The notes below the pieces were generated by a model, which searched no databases, was not told where the DNA came from, and saw only the letters and a program-made list of their open reading frames with translations. This document shows positions 1 through 7,798 of a stretch of 64,000 nt of DNA, in pieces (the stretch's first letter is position 1; each line of letters starts with the position of its first letter). The translations under genes were made by a program, and so were the position numbers. Source of the DNA: Pseudomonas sp. MMS21 TM103 (GTDB taxonomy: Bacteria; Pseudomonadota; Gammaproteobacteria; Pseudomonadales; Pseudomonadaceae); assembly GCF_022132145.1 (NCBI RefSeq), contig NZ_JAJISP010000001.1, positions 62,001-126,000 on the forward strand, given 5' to 3'.

Positions 1-1110
1 CAATTCACCCTCAGCGGCCTGGCCGAACGCCTCGGCAGCCACGACGCAGTGCTGCACTGGCAGCGTGGCGGCGAGAAGGACAGCCTGATGATCCCCAATG
101 GCGATCATCGCGCCGCCCTCGCCCAGCTATTGCCGCTGGTGCAGAGTGCCGCCGGCGGCAAGCTGCACGGTATCGGCCATCGCGTGGTGCATGGTGGCGA
201 GCATTTCACCGCGGCCAGCCGCCTGGATGAAGCCACCTTGCGTGCCATTCACGCCACCGCGCCGCTGGCGCCGCTGCACAATCCGGCCAACCTGCAGGGC
301 ATCGAGGCGGCGATCAAGCTGTTTCCAACCCTGACCCAGGTGGCGGTATTCGACACTGCCTTCCACCAGACCCTGCCCGAACATGCATTTCGTTATGCCC
401 TGCCGGACAACCTCTACCGCGAGCACGGCGTGCGTCGTTATGGCTTCCACGGCACCAGCCACCGTTACGTCAGTCATCGCGCGGCCGAACTGGCCGGCCT
501 GTCGGTCGGCGACAGCAGTTGGCTGGTGGCCCACTTGGGCAATGGCTGCTCGACCTGTGCCATCGTCAACGGCCAGAGCCGTGACACCAGCATGGGCCTG
601 ACCCCGCTGGAAGGTCTGGTGATGGGGACGCGCAGCGGCGATGTCGATCCCAACTTGCACAGCCACCTGGCGCGCACCCTGGGCTGGAGCCTGGAGCGCA
701 TCGACCAGTTGCTGAACAAGGAAAGCGGCCTGCTCGGCCTTTCCGGGCTGTCCAACGACATGCGCAGCCTTGAGCGGGCCCGCGAACAGGGCCATGCTGG
801 CGCCACCTTGGCCATCGAGGTGTTCTGCTACCGCCTGGCCAAATCGCTCGCCGCCATGAGCTGCGCCCTGCCGCAGCTGGACGGACTGATTTTCACCGGC
901 GGCATCGGCGAAAACTCGCCCTTGGTCCGCAGCAAGACCGCGGCCCATCTCAAGCTGTTCAACCTGGCCCTGGATCAGGAGGCCAACGCCCGCACCATCC
1001 GCGGCGTTGCGGGCTCGATCCAGGCCTATGGCCACCCGCGTGTGCTGGTAGTGCCGACCAACGAAGAACGCCAGATCGCCCTGGACACCCTGACCCTGCT
1101 CGATAACTGA
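1..1110 (+). CDS. ackA: Acetate kinase (5' end outside window)
   Basis: Acetate kinase interconverts acetate + ATP and acetyl phosphate + ADP; cytosolic, partner of Pta. The reading frame is open from base 1, and 369 residues are visible of a family length near 395-400, so only about 25 N-terminal residues, including the start, are missing. Family landmarks are clear: HRVVHGGE near the new N-terminus, [20 protein letters not shown], the GNGCSTCAI nucleotide-binding segment and TGGIGENS near the C-terminus. The apparent start at base 49 is an internal GTG, not a true start. The phosphate acetyltransferase gene follows on the same strand after 148 bases, the usual ackA-pta pairing. Confidence 0.96.
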   Translation, partial: QFTLSGLAERLGSHDAVLHWQRGGEKDSLMIPNGDHRAALAQLLPLVQSAAGGKLHGIGHRVVHGGEHFTAASRLDEATLRAIHATAPLAPLHNPANLQGIEAAIKLFPTLTQVAVFDTAFHQTLPEHAFRYALPDNLYREHGVRRYGFHGTSHRYVSHRAAELAGLSVGDSSWLVAHLGNGCSTCAIVNGQSRDTSMGLTPLEGLVMGTRSGDVDPNLHSHLARTLGWSLERIDQLLNKESGLLGLSGLSNDMRSLERAREQGHAGATLAIEVFCYRLAKSLAAMSCALPQLDGLIFTGGIGENSPLVRSKTAAHLKLFNLALDQEANARTIRGVAGSIQAYGHPRVLVVPTNEERQIALDTLTLLDN

Positions 1111-1127
1111 CTGCTGATGACCGGGCA

Positions 1128-1162
1128 GGTTGGATTGCAGAGCGCAGGGACAAGCCCAACCT
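1128..1162. repeat. Imperfect palindrome of the AGGTTGG...CCAACCT type
   Basis: Between ackA and pta, AGGTTGG (1128-1134) is matched by CCAACCT (1156-1162). The same arms bound a larger intergenic element at 12,100-12,200, so this looks like a small dispersed intergenic palindrome. There is no T-tract, so it is not a clear terminator. Confidence 0.5.
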
Positions 1163-1258
1163 ACGCGCCCACCAACCAGAGCCCGGCCACCACCAACAGC
1201 GCCTGCTGCCCAGCGCCCACCTATCTGTAAGCGCTCGCCCGACACGATTGGAGACTCA

Positions 1259-3352
1259 ATGCACACCTTCTTTATCTCGCCCACCGGCTTTGGCGTCGGC
1301 CTCACCTCCATTAGCCTCGGCCTGGTTGGCGGCCTGGAGCGCGCCGGCCTCAAGGTCGGCTTCTTCAAGCCGATCGCCCAGCCCCATCAGGGCGACGCCG
1401 GCCCGGAACGCTCCAGCGAACTGATCGCCCGCACCCATGGTTTGCATTCGCCCAAGCCGCTGGCCCTGGCGCATGTCGAGCGCATGCTCGGCGACGGCCA
1501 ACTGGATGAACTGCTCGAAGAAATCATCAGCCTGTATCACCAGGCCGCCGCCGGTAAGGATGTGATCATCGTCGAAGGCATGGTGCCGACCCGTCAGGCC
1601 AGCTATGCGGCGCGGGTCAACTTCCATCTGGCCAAGAGCCTGGACGCCGAGGTGATCCTGGTCTCGGCTCCGGAACAGGAAAGCCTGAGTGAACTGTGCG
1701 ATCGGTTAGAAATCCATGCGCAGCTGTTTGGCGGTCCGCGAGACCCGAAAGTACTCGGGGTCATCATCAACAAGGTGCGCAGCGAAGATGGCGTCGCAGC
1801 CTTCTGCGAGCGCTTGCAAGAACACTCGCCGCTGCTCAAGAACGAAGACTTCCGCCTGCTGGGCTGCATTCCCTGGCAGGACGAGCTGAACGCCCCGCGT
1901 ACCCGCGACATCGCCGACCTGCTCGGCGCCCGCGTGCTCAACGCCGGCGACTACGAACAACGGCGCATGCTCAGGATCATGCTCTGTGCCCGCGCCGTGG
2001 CCAACACCGTGCAACTGCTCAAGCCCGGCACCCTGGTGGTGACCCCTGGCGATCGCGACGACATCATCCTCGCCGCGAGCCTGGCGGCAATGAACGGCAT
2101 GCCGCTGGCCGGCCTGTTGCTGTGCAGCGACTTCGTGCCCGATCCACGCATCATGGAACTGTGCCGTGGCGCGCTGCAAAGCGGCCTGCCAGTGATGACG
2201 GTACGCACCGGTTCCTACGACACCGCCACCGACCTCAACCGGTTGAACAAGGAAATCCCGGTGGACGACAAGGAGCGCGCCCAGAAGGTCGCCGACTTCG
2301 TCGCCAGCCATGTCGACCACGACTGGCTGCGCACCCGCTGCGGCACCCCACGGGAGCTGCGCCTGTCGCCCTCGGCGTTCCGCTATCAACTGGTCCAGCG
2401 CGCCAAGGCGGCGGACAAGCGCATCGTCCTGCCGGAAGGCAGCGAGCCACGCACCATCCAGGCGGCCGCCATCTGCCAGGCGCGCGGCATAGCCCGCTGC
2501 GTGCTGCTGGCCAAACCGGAAGACGTGCACGCCGTGGCCCAGGCCCAAGGCATCGAGCTGCCGCCGGGACTGGAAATTCTCGACCCGGATCTGATCCGCG
2601 AGCGCTATGCCGCGCCCATGATCGAACTGCGCAAGGGCAAGGGCCTGAATGCACCCATGGCCTTGGCTCAGCTGGAAGACAACGTGGTGCTCGGCACCAT
2701 GATGCTGGCTCTGGACGAGGTCGACGGCCTGGTCTCGGGCGCCATCCACACCACGGCCAACACCATTCGCCCGGCCTTGCAGCTGATCAAGACCGCGCCG
2801 GGCTACAACCTGGTGTCCTCGGTGTTCTTCATGCTGCTGCCGGATCAGGTACTGGTCTATGGCGATTGCGCGGTCAACCCCGATCCGACTGCGACGGAGC
2901 TGGCGGAGATCGCCGTGCAAAGCGCGGCCTCGGCCGTAGCCTTCGGCATCGAGCCGCGGGTGGCCATGCTCAGCTACTCCACCGGCGACTCGGGCACCGG
3001 CGAAGAAGTCGAGAAGGTGCGCGAGGCCACGCGCCTGGCCAGGCTGATCAACCCGGACCTGCTGCTCGACGGCCCCCTGCAGTACGACGCCGCCGCGATC
3101 GAGAGCGTTGGACGGCAGAAAGCACCGAACAGCCAGGTGGCCGGCCGCGCCACGGTATTCGTGTTCCCCGACCTGAATACCGGCAACACCACCTACAAGG
3201 CCGTGCAGCGCAGCGCCGACTGCATCAGCGTTGGCCCCATGCTGCAAGGGCTGCGCAAACCGGTCAACGACCTGTCGCGCGGTGCGCTGGTCGACGACAT
3301 TGTCTACACCATCGCCCTGACCGCAATCCAGGCCGCCAACTTGCCGCAGTAG
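1259..3352 (+). CDS. pta: Phosphate acetyltransferase, long form
   Basis: Pta converts acetyl-CoA + phosphate to acetyl phosphate + CoA, feeding AckA. The ATG at 1259 follows GGAG at suitable spacing and gives 697 residues, the length of the long proteobacterial form; the frame is open further upstream but that part is low-complexity and unlike Pta. The N-terminus (SPTGFGVGLTSISLGL) is the P-loop-like domain found in long Pta proteins, followed by a DRTGG-type middle region, and the C-terminal ~330 residues are the catalytic PTA_PTB domain (VLPEGSEPRT, GLVSGAIHTTANTIRPALQ, SYSTGDSGTGE, NTTYKAVQR). It lies directly downstream of ackA and probably shares its transcript. Confidence 0.96.
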   Translation: MHTFFISPTGFGVGLTSISLGLVGGLERAGLKVGFFKPIAQPHQGDAGPERSSELIARTHGLHSPKPLALAHVERMLGDGQLDELLEEIISLYHQAAAGKDVIIVEGMVPTRQASYAARVNFHLAKSLDAEVILVSAPEQESLSELCDRLEIHAQLFGGPRDPKVLGVIINKVRSEDGVAAFCERLQEHSPLLKNEDFRLLGCIPWQDELNAPRTRDIADLLGARVLNAGDYEQRRMLRIMLCARAVANTVQLLKPGTLVVTPGDRDDIILAASLAAMNGMPLAGLLLCSDFVPDPRIMELCRGALQSGLPVMTVRTGSYDTATDLNRLNKEIPVDDKERAQKVADFVASHVDHDWLRTRCGTPRELRLSPSAFRYQLVQRAKAADKRIVLPEGSEPRTIQAAAICQARGIARCVLLAKPEDVHAVAQAQGIELPPGLEILDPDLIRERYAAPMIELRKGKGLNAPMALAQLEDNVVLGTMMLALDEVDGLVSGAIHTTANTIRPALQLIKTAPGYNLVSSVFFMLLPDQVLVYGDCAVNPDPTATELAEIAVQSAASAVAFGIEPRVAMLSYSTGDSGTGEEVEKVREATRLARLINPDLLLDGPLQYDAAAIESVGRQKAPNSQVAGRATVFVFPDLNTGNTTYKAVQRSADCISVGPMLQGLRKPVNDLSRGALVDDIVYTIALTAIQAANLPQ

Positions 3353-3775
3353 CCGCCATAGGCAGGGGCTGCGGCATCGTCGGTGGATGGCTCATGTGCC
3401 ATCCACCCTGGTGTCACGACAACGTTGAGATGTCGGTTAACCGCGGTCTTACCCATGTAGCGCGATCCCCTGGTGGGTGAGTAAAGCCCACGCAGCCGAT
3501 GGCGATGAACCTGCAAGATCCGACAGTTCATGATTGATACGACACTCGCCACATTTCGGTGGCCTCCGAATTACACCAAGGCTTATTCGGGCTACTGGGT
3601 GGATTATTGATAACGAGTAATAGCGACAGCCCCGCAACATGACCTATCGGTCAGCTCCAGCACTTGCAGTCCAGTGCCCAGACGCTACCCTGTGCGCCGA
3701 CCGACCCGTGGTAGAGAACCTCGGGCTATGAACAATCCGGGGCCGAGCCCCCCCTTTGCGGAGGCATCTGCCCCC
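3353..3775. other. Gene-free spacer between pta and the acyltransferase
   Basis: These 423 bases hold one clear palindrome (3382-3407, listed separately). I see no convincing coding frame; the short open frames on both strands lack ribosome sites and family features. In the frame of the acyltransferase there is an additional upstream ATG at 3728. Confidence 0.55.
3382..3407. repeat. GGTGGATGG/CCATCCACC palindrome after pta
   Basis: A perfect 9-bp inverted repeat, GGTGGATGG (3382-3390) and CCATCCACC (3399-3407), with an 8-base loop. It sits 30 bases after the pta stop. No T-tract follows, so it may act as a weak transcript end or mRNA-stabilising hairpin. A sister copy (GGTGGATG-N10-CATCCACC) lies after xseA at 63,198-63,223. 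Confidence 0.6.
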
Positions 3776-4690
3776 ATGCTGCATTGTCTGCCTGCCCCCC
3801 TGCGCGGCCTGATTGGCGCAAGCTTGCTGGCCCTGAATACCCTGTTCTGGTGCTGGCCGCTGTTTTTCCTGGCGTTGCTCAAACTGCTGTTGCCGATCCC
3901 GGCGCTACAACGCAGGGTGCGCGACCTCATGCATGTGATTGCCGAGTCGTGGATTGCCACCAATAAATTCTGGATGGATCTGCTTTCGCAGACCCGCTGG
4001 CACATCAATGGGATCGAGCGCTTCGACAAACAGCATACCTACCTGGTGACGAGCAACCACCAGAGCTGGGTCGACATACTGGTCCTGCAATACCAGCTCA
4101 ACCGACGCATGCCGCTGCTCAAGTTCTTCCTCAAGCAGGAACTGATCTGGGTGCCGGTAATAGGCCTGTGCTGGTGGGCGCTCGAGTTTCCCTTCATGAA
4201 GCGCTTCAGCAAGGAATACCTGGCCAGGCATCCGGAGAAACGCGGCGAAGATCTGGCGACCACCCGCAAGGCCTGCGAGCGCTACAAGAGCAACCCGGTG
4301 TCGGTCTTCAACTTCCTCGAGGGCACGCGCTTCAGCCCGGCCAAGCAAGCCGCGCAAGGCTCACCGTTCCAGTACCTGCTCAAACCCAAGGCCGGCGGTA
4401 TCGCTTTCGTGCTGGACGCCATGGGCGAACAACTGCACAGCCTCGTCAACGTCACCATTCATTATCCCCAGGGTAATCCGGGCTTCTGGCAACTCCTCAG
4501 CGGCGAGATCAGCGACGTGGTGGTGAGTTTCAACGAACTGCCGATCCCGCCACAGTTCATCGGCAGGAACTACGATCAGGACGAAGCCTATCGCCTCAGT
4601 TTCCAGCAGTGGGTCAACCAGTTGTGGCAAGACAAGGACGCCGAGCTGGCTCAATTGCATCGGCAATATGGGCCGCAACCACGTGCCTGA
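3776..4690 (+). CDS. PlsC-family 1-acylglycerol-3-phosphate-type acyltransferase
   Basis: A membrane-associated glycerolipid acyltransferase, probably transferring an acyl chain to lysophospholipid; the exact acceptor cannot be read from sequence. The HX4D catalytic box is present as NHQSWVD and the substrate-binding block as FLEGTRFS. An N-terminal hydrophobic stretch (LIGASLLALNTLFWCWPLFFLALL) anchors it in the inner membrane. I chose ATG 3776 (304 residues) because GGAGG precedes it by about 11 bases; ATG 3728 in the same frame would add 16 residues but lacks a good ribosome site. The length and motifs resemble the YihG-like acyltransferases of gammaproteobacteria. It is convergent with the OmpA-like lipoprotein across a terminator. 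Confidence 0.85.
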   Translation: MLHCLPAPLRGLIGASLLALNTLFWCWPLFFLALLKLLLPIPALQRRVRDLMHVIAESWIATNKFWMDLLSQTRWHINGIERFDKQHTYLVTSNHQSWVDILVLQYQLNRRMPLLKFFLKQELIWVPVIGLCWWALEFPFMKRFSKEYLARHPEKRGEDLATTRKACERYKSNPVSVFNFLEGTRFSPAKQAAQGSPFQYLLKPKAGGIAFVLDAMGEQLHSLVNVTIHYPQGNPGFWQLLSGEISDVVVSFNELPIPPQFIGRNYDQDEAYRLSFQQWVNQLWQDKDAELAQLHRQYGPQPRA

Positions 4691-4746
4691 GGGCGGGTGA
4701 CGCGTCAAGACGGCGCTCGATAGTTTGACAACGCCTGCACAACAAA

Positions 4747-4773
4747 AAAGGCCTCCCGGTGCGGGAGGCCTTT
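4747..4773. terminator. Bidirectional intrinsic terminator
   Basis: AAAGGCCTCCC (4747-4757) pairs perfectly with GGGAGGCCTTT (4763-4773) around a 5-base loop. Read on the reverse strand it ends in six T residues, 20 bases past the stop of the OmpA-like gene; on the forward strand it ends the acyltransferase transcript. Confidence 0.9.
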
Positions 4774-4792
4774 CGGGTGTCGCTGTGACGCG

Positions 4793-5452
4793 TTACTGCA
4801 GGGGACGCAGGTTGATCTCGACCCGACGGTTCTCCGCGCGGCCGGCTTCAGTGGCGTTGCTGGCAATAGGCTGGCTCGGCCCGGCACCGTAAGCTGAAAT
4901 GCGTGCCGGCGAAATACCGTTGCTCGTCAGGTAGGAGGCGACACTTTGCGCCCGGCGATTCGACAGGTTCTGATTCAGTTCCATTGAACCGGTGCTGTCG
5001 GTGTGGCCAACGATGTCGATACCGTTCTTGTCGAACTCGTTGAAGACCTTGACCAGAGAATTGAGGGTCGGGTAGAAGCCGCTGGAAAGATCCGACGAGT
5101 TGCTGGCGAAGGTGATATTGCCCGGCATGATCAGCTTCAGGTCATCGCCATTGCGCTGCACCTGCACACCAGTGCCTTGCAGGGTCTCGCGCAACTTGGC
5201 TTCTTGAGTATCGGCGTAGTAACCATAGCCGCCGCCTGCGGCGCCGCCCACTGCCGCGCCGATCAGCGCACCTTTGGCCCGGTCTTTCTTGCTCGAAGTG
5301 GCGGCACCAATCACCGCGCCGGTTACAGCACCAATACCGCCGTAGATCCCGGCTTTACCGGCTTCACGTTCGCCAGTGTAAGGATTGGTGGTACAGCCAG
5401 CCAAGAGGGTAATGCCAACTGCTGCGAATGCCAGATTGCGCCATGTAGTCAT
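4793..5452 (-). CDS. OmpA-family outer-membrane lipoprotein (YiaD-like)
   Basis: A lipoprotein expected to sit in the outer membrane and bind peptidoglycan through a C-terminal OmpA domain. The start at 5452 has an AAGGA ribosome site and yields 219 residues with a lipobox (LLAGC, Cys20). Residues ~35-85 form a glycine-zipper-like segment rich in GAxxGAxxG. The C-terminal ~110 residues carry the OmpA-like signature (VGHTDSTGS, LSNRRAQSVASYL, GAGPSQPIASN, NRRVEI). An in-frame ATG 39 bases upstream is less likely because it puts extra charged residues before the signal peptide. The layout is that of YiaD-type lipoproteins; no neighbour suggests a more specific job. Confidence 0.9.
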   Translation of the reverse strand: MTTWRNLAFAAVGITLLAGCTTNPYTGEREAGKAGIYGGIGAVTGAVIGAATSSKKDRAKGALIGAAVGGAAGGGYGYYADTQEAKLRETLQGTGVQVQRNGDDLKLIMPGNITFASNSSDLSSGFYPTLNSLVKVFNEFDKNGIDIVGHTDSTGSMELNQNLSNRRAQSVASYLTSNGISPARISAYGAGPSQPIASNATEAGRAENRRVEINLRPLQ

Positions 5453-5563
5453 CGTTATTCCTTTATTTTTCGTGTTGTGACAGATCTTCATCGGGTGTTG
5501 GAACCCGGACCTGCTGTTAAGTTCCTCACCAGCTTAACAAGATCCGCCACGATGAATGGCCAA

Positions 5564-6211
5564 TCATGCCCGCACGAATGGGTTCTCGCGCATTTCATCG
5601 CCCAAACGCGTCTGCGCCCCGTGCCCGGTAATCACGGTGGCGTCCTCGTCCAGGCTATACAGGCGCTGCTTGATCGAACGTTCGATTGTCGGGTAATCGC
5701 CGCCCCACAGATCGGTGCGGCCGATGCCACGCCGGAACAAGGTATCGCCGGCGATCAGCAACTTGTCCTGCGGGAACCAGAAGCTCATCGAGCCTGGCGT
5801 GTGCCCCGGCGTGTGCAGCGCCACCCCGCAGCCGCAGTCCAGTGCCTGATCGTCGACCAGCCACTGATCGGGCGCGGGGACCGGCACATAGGGCACGCCG
5901 AACATGCGGCATTGCATTTCCAGGCTGTCCCAGAGGAACTGATCTTCCTTGTGCAGGTGCAGGGTCGCGCCGGTCTTCTCCTTCATCTGCCCTGAGGCGA
6001 GGAAGTGATCCAGATGGGCGTGGGTGTGAATGATGCTGACAACCTTGAGGCCATGGGCCTCCAGGCGCGCCATGATCAGCTCGGGATTGCCACCGGGATC
6101 GACCACGATAGCCTGCTTGGTCACGGGGTCACCGATGATCGTGCAGTTGCACTGCAAAGGCCCGACGGGGAAGGTTTCGCGGATTAGCGCGGTCGGCGCA
6201 GTAGTGCTCAT
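5564..6211 (-). CDS. MBL-fold hydrolase, glyoxalase II-like
   Basis: A soluble metallo-beta-lactamase-fold hydrolase of 215 residues, most like the short glyoxalase-II relatives (YcbL type) that hydrolyse thioesters such as S-lactoylglutathione. Both metal-binding signatures are intact: HTHAHLDH near residue 61 and HTPGHTPGS, GDTLF and a late TGHG histidine. It lacks the long C-terminal helical domain of classical GloB, consistent with the short subgroup. The ATG at 6211 has a GAGGAG ribosome site. The substrate is not determined by neighbours, which are unrelated. Confidence 0.9.
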   Translation of the reverse strand: MSTTAPTALIRETFPVGPLQCNCTIIGDPVTKQAIVVDPGGNPELIMARLEAHGLKVVSIIHTHAHLDHFLASGQMKEKTGATLHLHKEDQFLWDSLEMQCRMFGVPYVPVPAPDQWLVDDQALDCGCGVALHTPGHTPGSMSFWFPQDKLLIAGDTLFRRGIGRTDLWGGDYPTIERSIKQRLYSLDEDATVITGHGAQTRLGDEMRENPFVRA

Positions 6212-6392
6212 CGTTTACTCCTCGGTGCGGTAATCACTGGGTAGCTTACCCATGCGCGACAAAAATTGAACGGTTCACGGCCGCCCTGCAGGCAGACAAC
6301 CTGCATCGACCCTGGCGGGGCAATCGCGCTTGAAGCTGTGTATGGGCGTCAAGGCTGACAGTGTCTCGCAGGGCCGCTCCGCCGACACAGAC

Positions 6393-6713
6393 TCACTGCG
6401 CGACTGGAGCCTCTTCGGCCACGCAGCGAACGGCCCGCTTGCGCTGGTCGACCAGCACGCCACTGAGGCCTTTCTGCTCCAGGTCGAACAGCACCAAGAC
6501 GCCATCGACGCACTGCGCCACCTGGTTTGCCGGTTTGAGCGAGACCTTGTAGTCCTCGCCGGGAACGGTCTTGAGCATGGTGTAGTCGGAGAGCAGCAAG
6601 GCATCCTCCGGCTGAGCGAAATGCAGGTAGCCGTAATAAGCGAGGGCCGCCACTGTGGCGCAGATGCTGCCAATGCCAGTGAGGATCAGGGGGATGGGGT
6701 TCAGTTCACTCAT
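6393..6713 (-). CDS. Small membrane-anchored protein of unknown function
   Basis: I do not recognise this family. The 106-residue product begins with one hydrophobic segment (IPLILTGIGSICATVAALAYYGYL), predicting an N-terminal anchor, followed by a ~75-residue polar domain with two cysteines (VAQCVDG and AVRCVAE). The start at 6713 was chosen over an upstream in-frame ATG because the membrane segment then lies at the N-terminus and GAGAG precedes it. It is in the same orientation as its neighbours, but gaps of 144 bases upstream and about 180 bases downstream argue for its own transcript. Real coding is supported by codon bias rather than by a domain match. Confidence 0.6.
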   Translation of the reverse strand: MSELNPIPLILTGIGSICATVAALAYYGYLHFAQPEDALLLSDYTMLKTVPGEDYKVSLKPANQVAQCVDGVLVLFDLEQKGLSGVLVDQRKRAVRCVAEEAPVAQ

Positions 6714-6857
6714 TACAGACTCTCGAAGTTGGACGTTGCAGAAAAATAATCGCCTGGCGAACCAGATGGCCGGCTGACAGGTGCGCGATGCAGTGACACT
6801 GACAGTAGCGACAGGCGGCGCAGCTTGATACAAACGCAAGCCGTTGCAAAGTGGCGA

Positions 6858-7604
6858 TCATTTACCGCCGGCGCGCACTTCTTCGCGGGCCTTGAAGGTC
6901 GCCTCGTAGATGCGCTCGGCCAGGCGCGAGAACGGCAGGCTCTGGACCCAGACCGTGCCAGTGCCTTTCAGGGTCGCCAGGACGATGCCCTCGCCGCCGA
7001 ACAACATGCTTTTCAGCCCGCCCGCCAGGGCGATGTCGTAATCGATACCGCTGGTGAAGGCCACCAGGCAGCCGGTGTCGAGACGCAGGGTTTGGTTGTT
7101 CAGCTCCTTGCGAATCACCGTGCCGCCGGCATGCACGAAGACCAGGCCATCGCCCTCGAGCTTTTGCAGGATAAAACCCTCGCCACCGAAAAAGCCCGCG
7201 CCCAGGCGCTTGTTGAAACTGATTCCGACCGCGGTGCCGTAGGCGGCGCAGAGAAAGGCGTCTTTCTGGCAGATCAGACTGCCGCCGTGCTCGGCCAGCT
7301 GAATCGGCACCACGGTGCCCGGATAGGGCGCGGCAAAGGCGACCCGCGCCGGTGTCTTGCCGGCATTGGAAAAGTGCGTCATGAACAGCGACTCGCCGGT
7401 GAGCATGCGCTTGCCGGCGCTCCACAGCTTGCCCAGTACCCCGCTCGCCGCGCCGTCGCCCATGCGCGTTTCAAAGCGCACGCCGTCGGTCATGTAGTTC
7501 ATCACCCCGGCTTCGGCGATCACCGTCTCCCCGGGGTCGAGGATGATTTCCACACTTTGCGCCGAGGCGCCGAGGATTTCGTAGTCGAGGGAATGGCTGG
7601 GCAT
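6858..7604 (-). CDS. AIM24/TIGR00266-family protein
   Basis: A 248-residue member of the TIGR00266 (AIM24) family, beta-rich proteins named after a yeast mitochondrial protein needed for inner-membrane organisation; the bacterial role is unknown. Typical repeats of the fold are visible: the N-terminal [12 protein letters not shown], a glycine-rich [17 protein letters not shown] and near its end [17 protein letters not shown]. The start at 7604 has AGGAG at good spacing; the frame is open for another 33 codons upstream but without family similarity. No signal peptide or membrane segment is evident. It stands alone, with a dispersed repeat element upstream. Confidence 0.85.
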   Translation of the reverse strand: MPSHSLDYEILGASAQSVEIILDPGETVIAEAGVMNYMTDGVRFETRMGDGAASGVLGKLWSAGKRMLTGESLFMTHFSNAGKTPARVAFAAPYPGTVVPIQLAEHGGSLICQKDAFLCAAYGTAVGISFNKRLGAGFFGGEGFILQKLEGDGLVFVHAGGTVIRKELNNQTLRLDTGCLVAFTSGIDYDIALAGGLKSMLFGGEGIVLATLKGTGTVWVQSLPFSRLAERIYEATFKAREEVRAGGK

Positions 7605-7673
7605 ACAAAGGCTCCTGGCAGTTCGCTTAGGCACTGTCCTGGGTGTTGATCGGGTGACCCTATCGCGCATGAT

Positions 7674-7798
7674 CTGAAAGCGTCGCGAGCGAAGAGCAGG
7701 CAAGGCAAAGATGAGGCCGGAAAGCGGAGTTTACTGCTGTAAATGAGCATTTCCGGCCTCACCTTCAACGCAGCATGCTCGAGCGCAGCAGCTTTCAG
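7674..7798. repeat. Dispersed inverted-repeat element, copy A
   Basis: A ~125-bp element bounded by a perfect 8-bp inverted repeat, CTGAAAGC (7674-7681) and GCTTTCAG (7791-7798), with a perfect inner 12-bp repeat TGAGGCCGGAAA (7712-7723) and TTTCCGGCCTCA (7750-7761). It has no coding frame. Its right end covers the stop codon of the DUF1704 gene. A diverged second copy in opposite orientation lies at 53,842-53,953. The structure resembles non-autonomous miniature elements; ownership by a transposase or RAYT protein cannot be judged here. Confidence 0.75.

Noticed and set aside
127..1368. A 413-codon open frame antisense to ackA
   Set aside because: Composition and lack of any motif show it mirrors the ackA frame.
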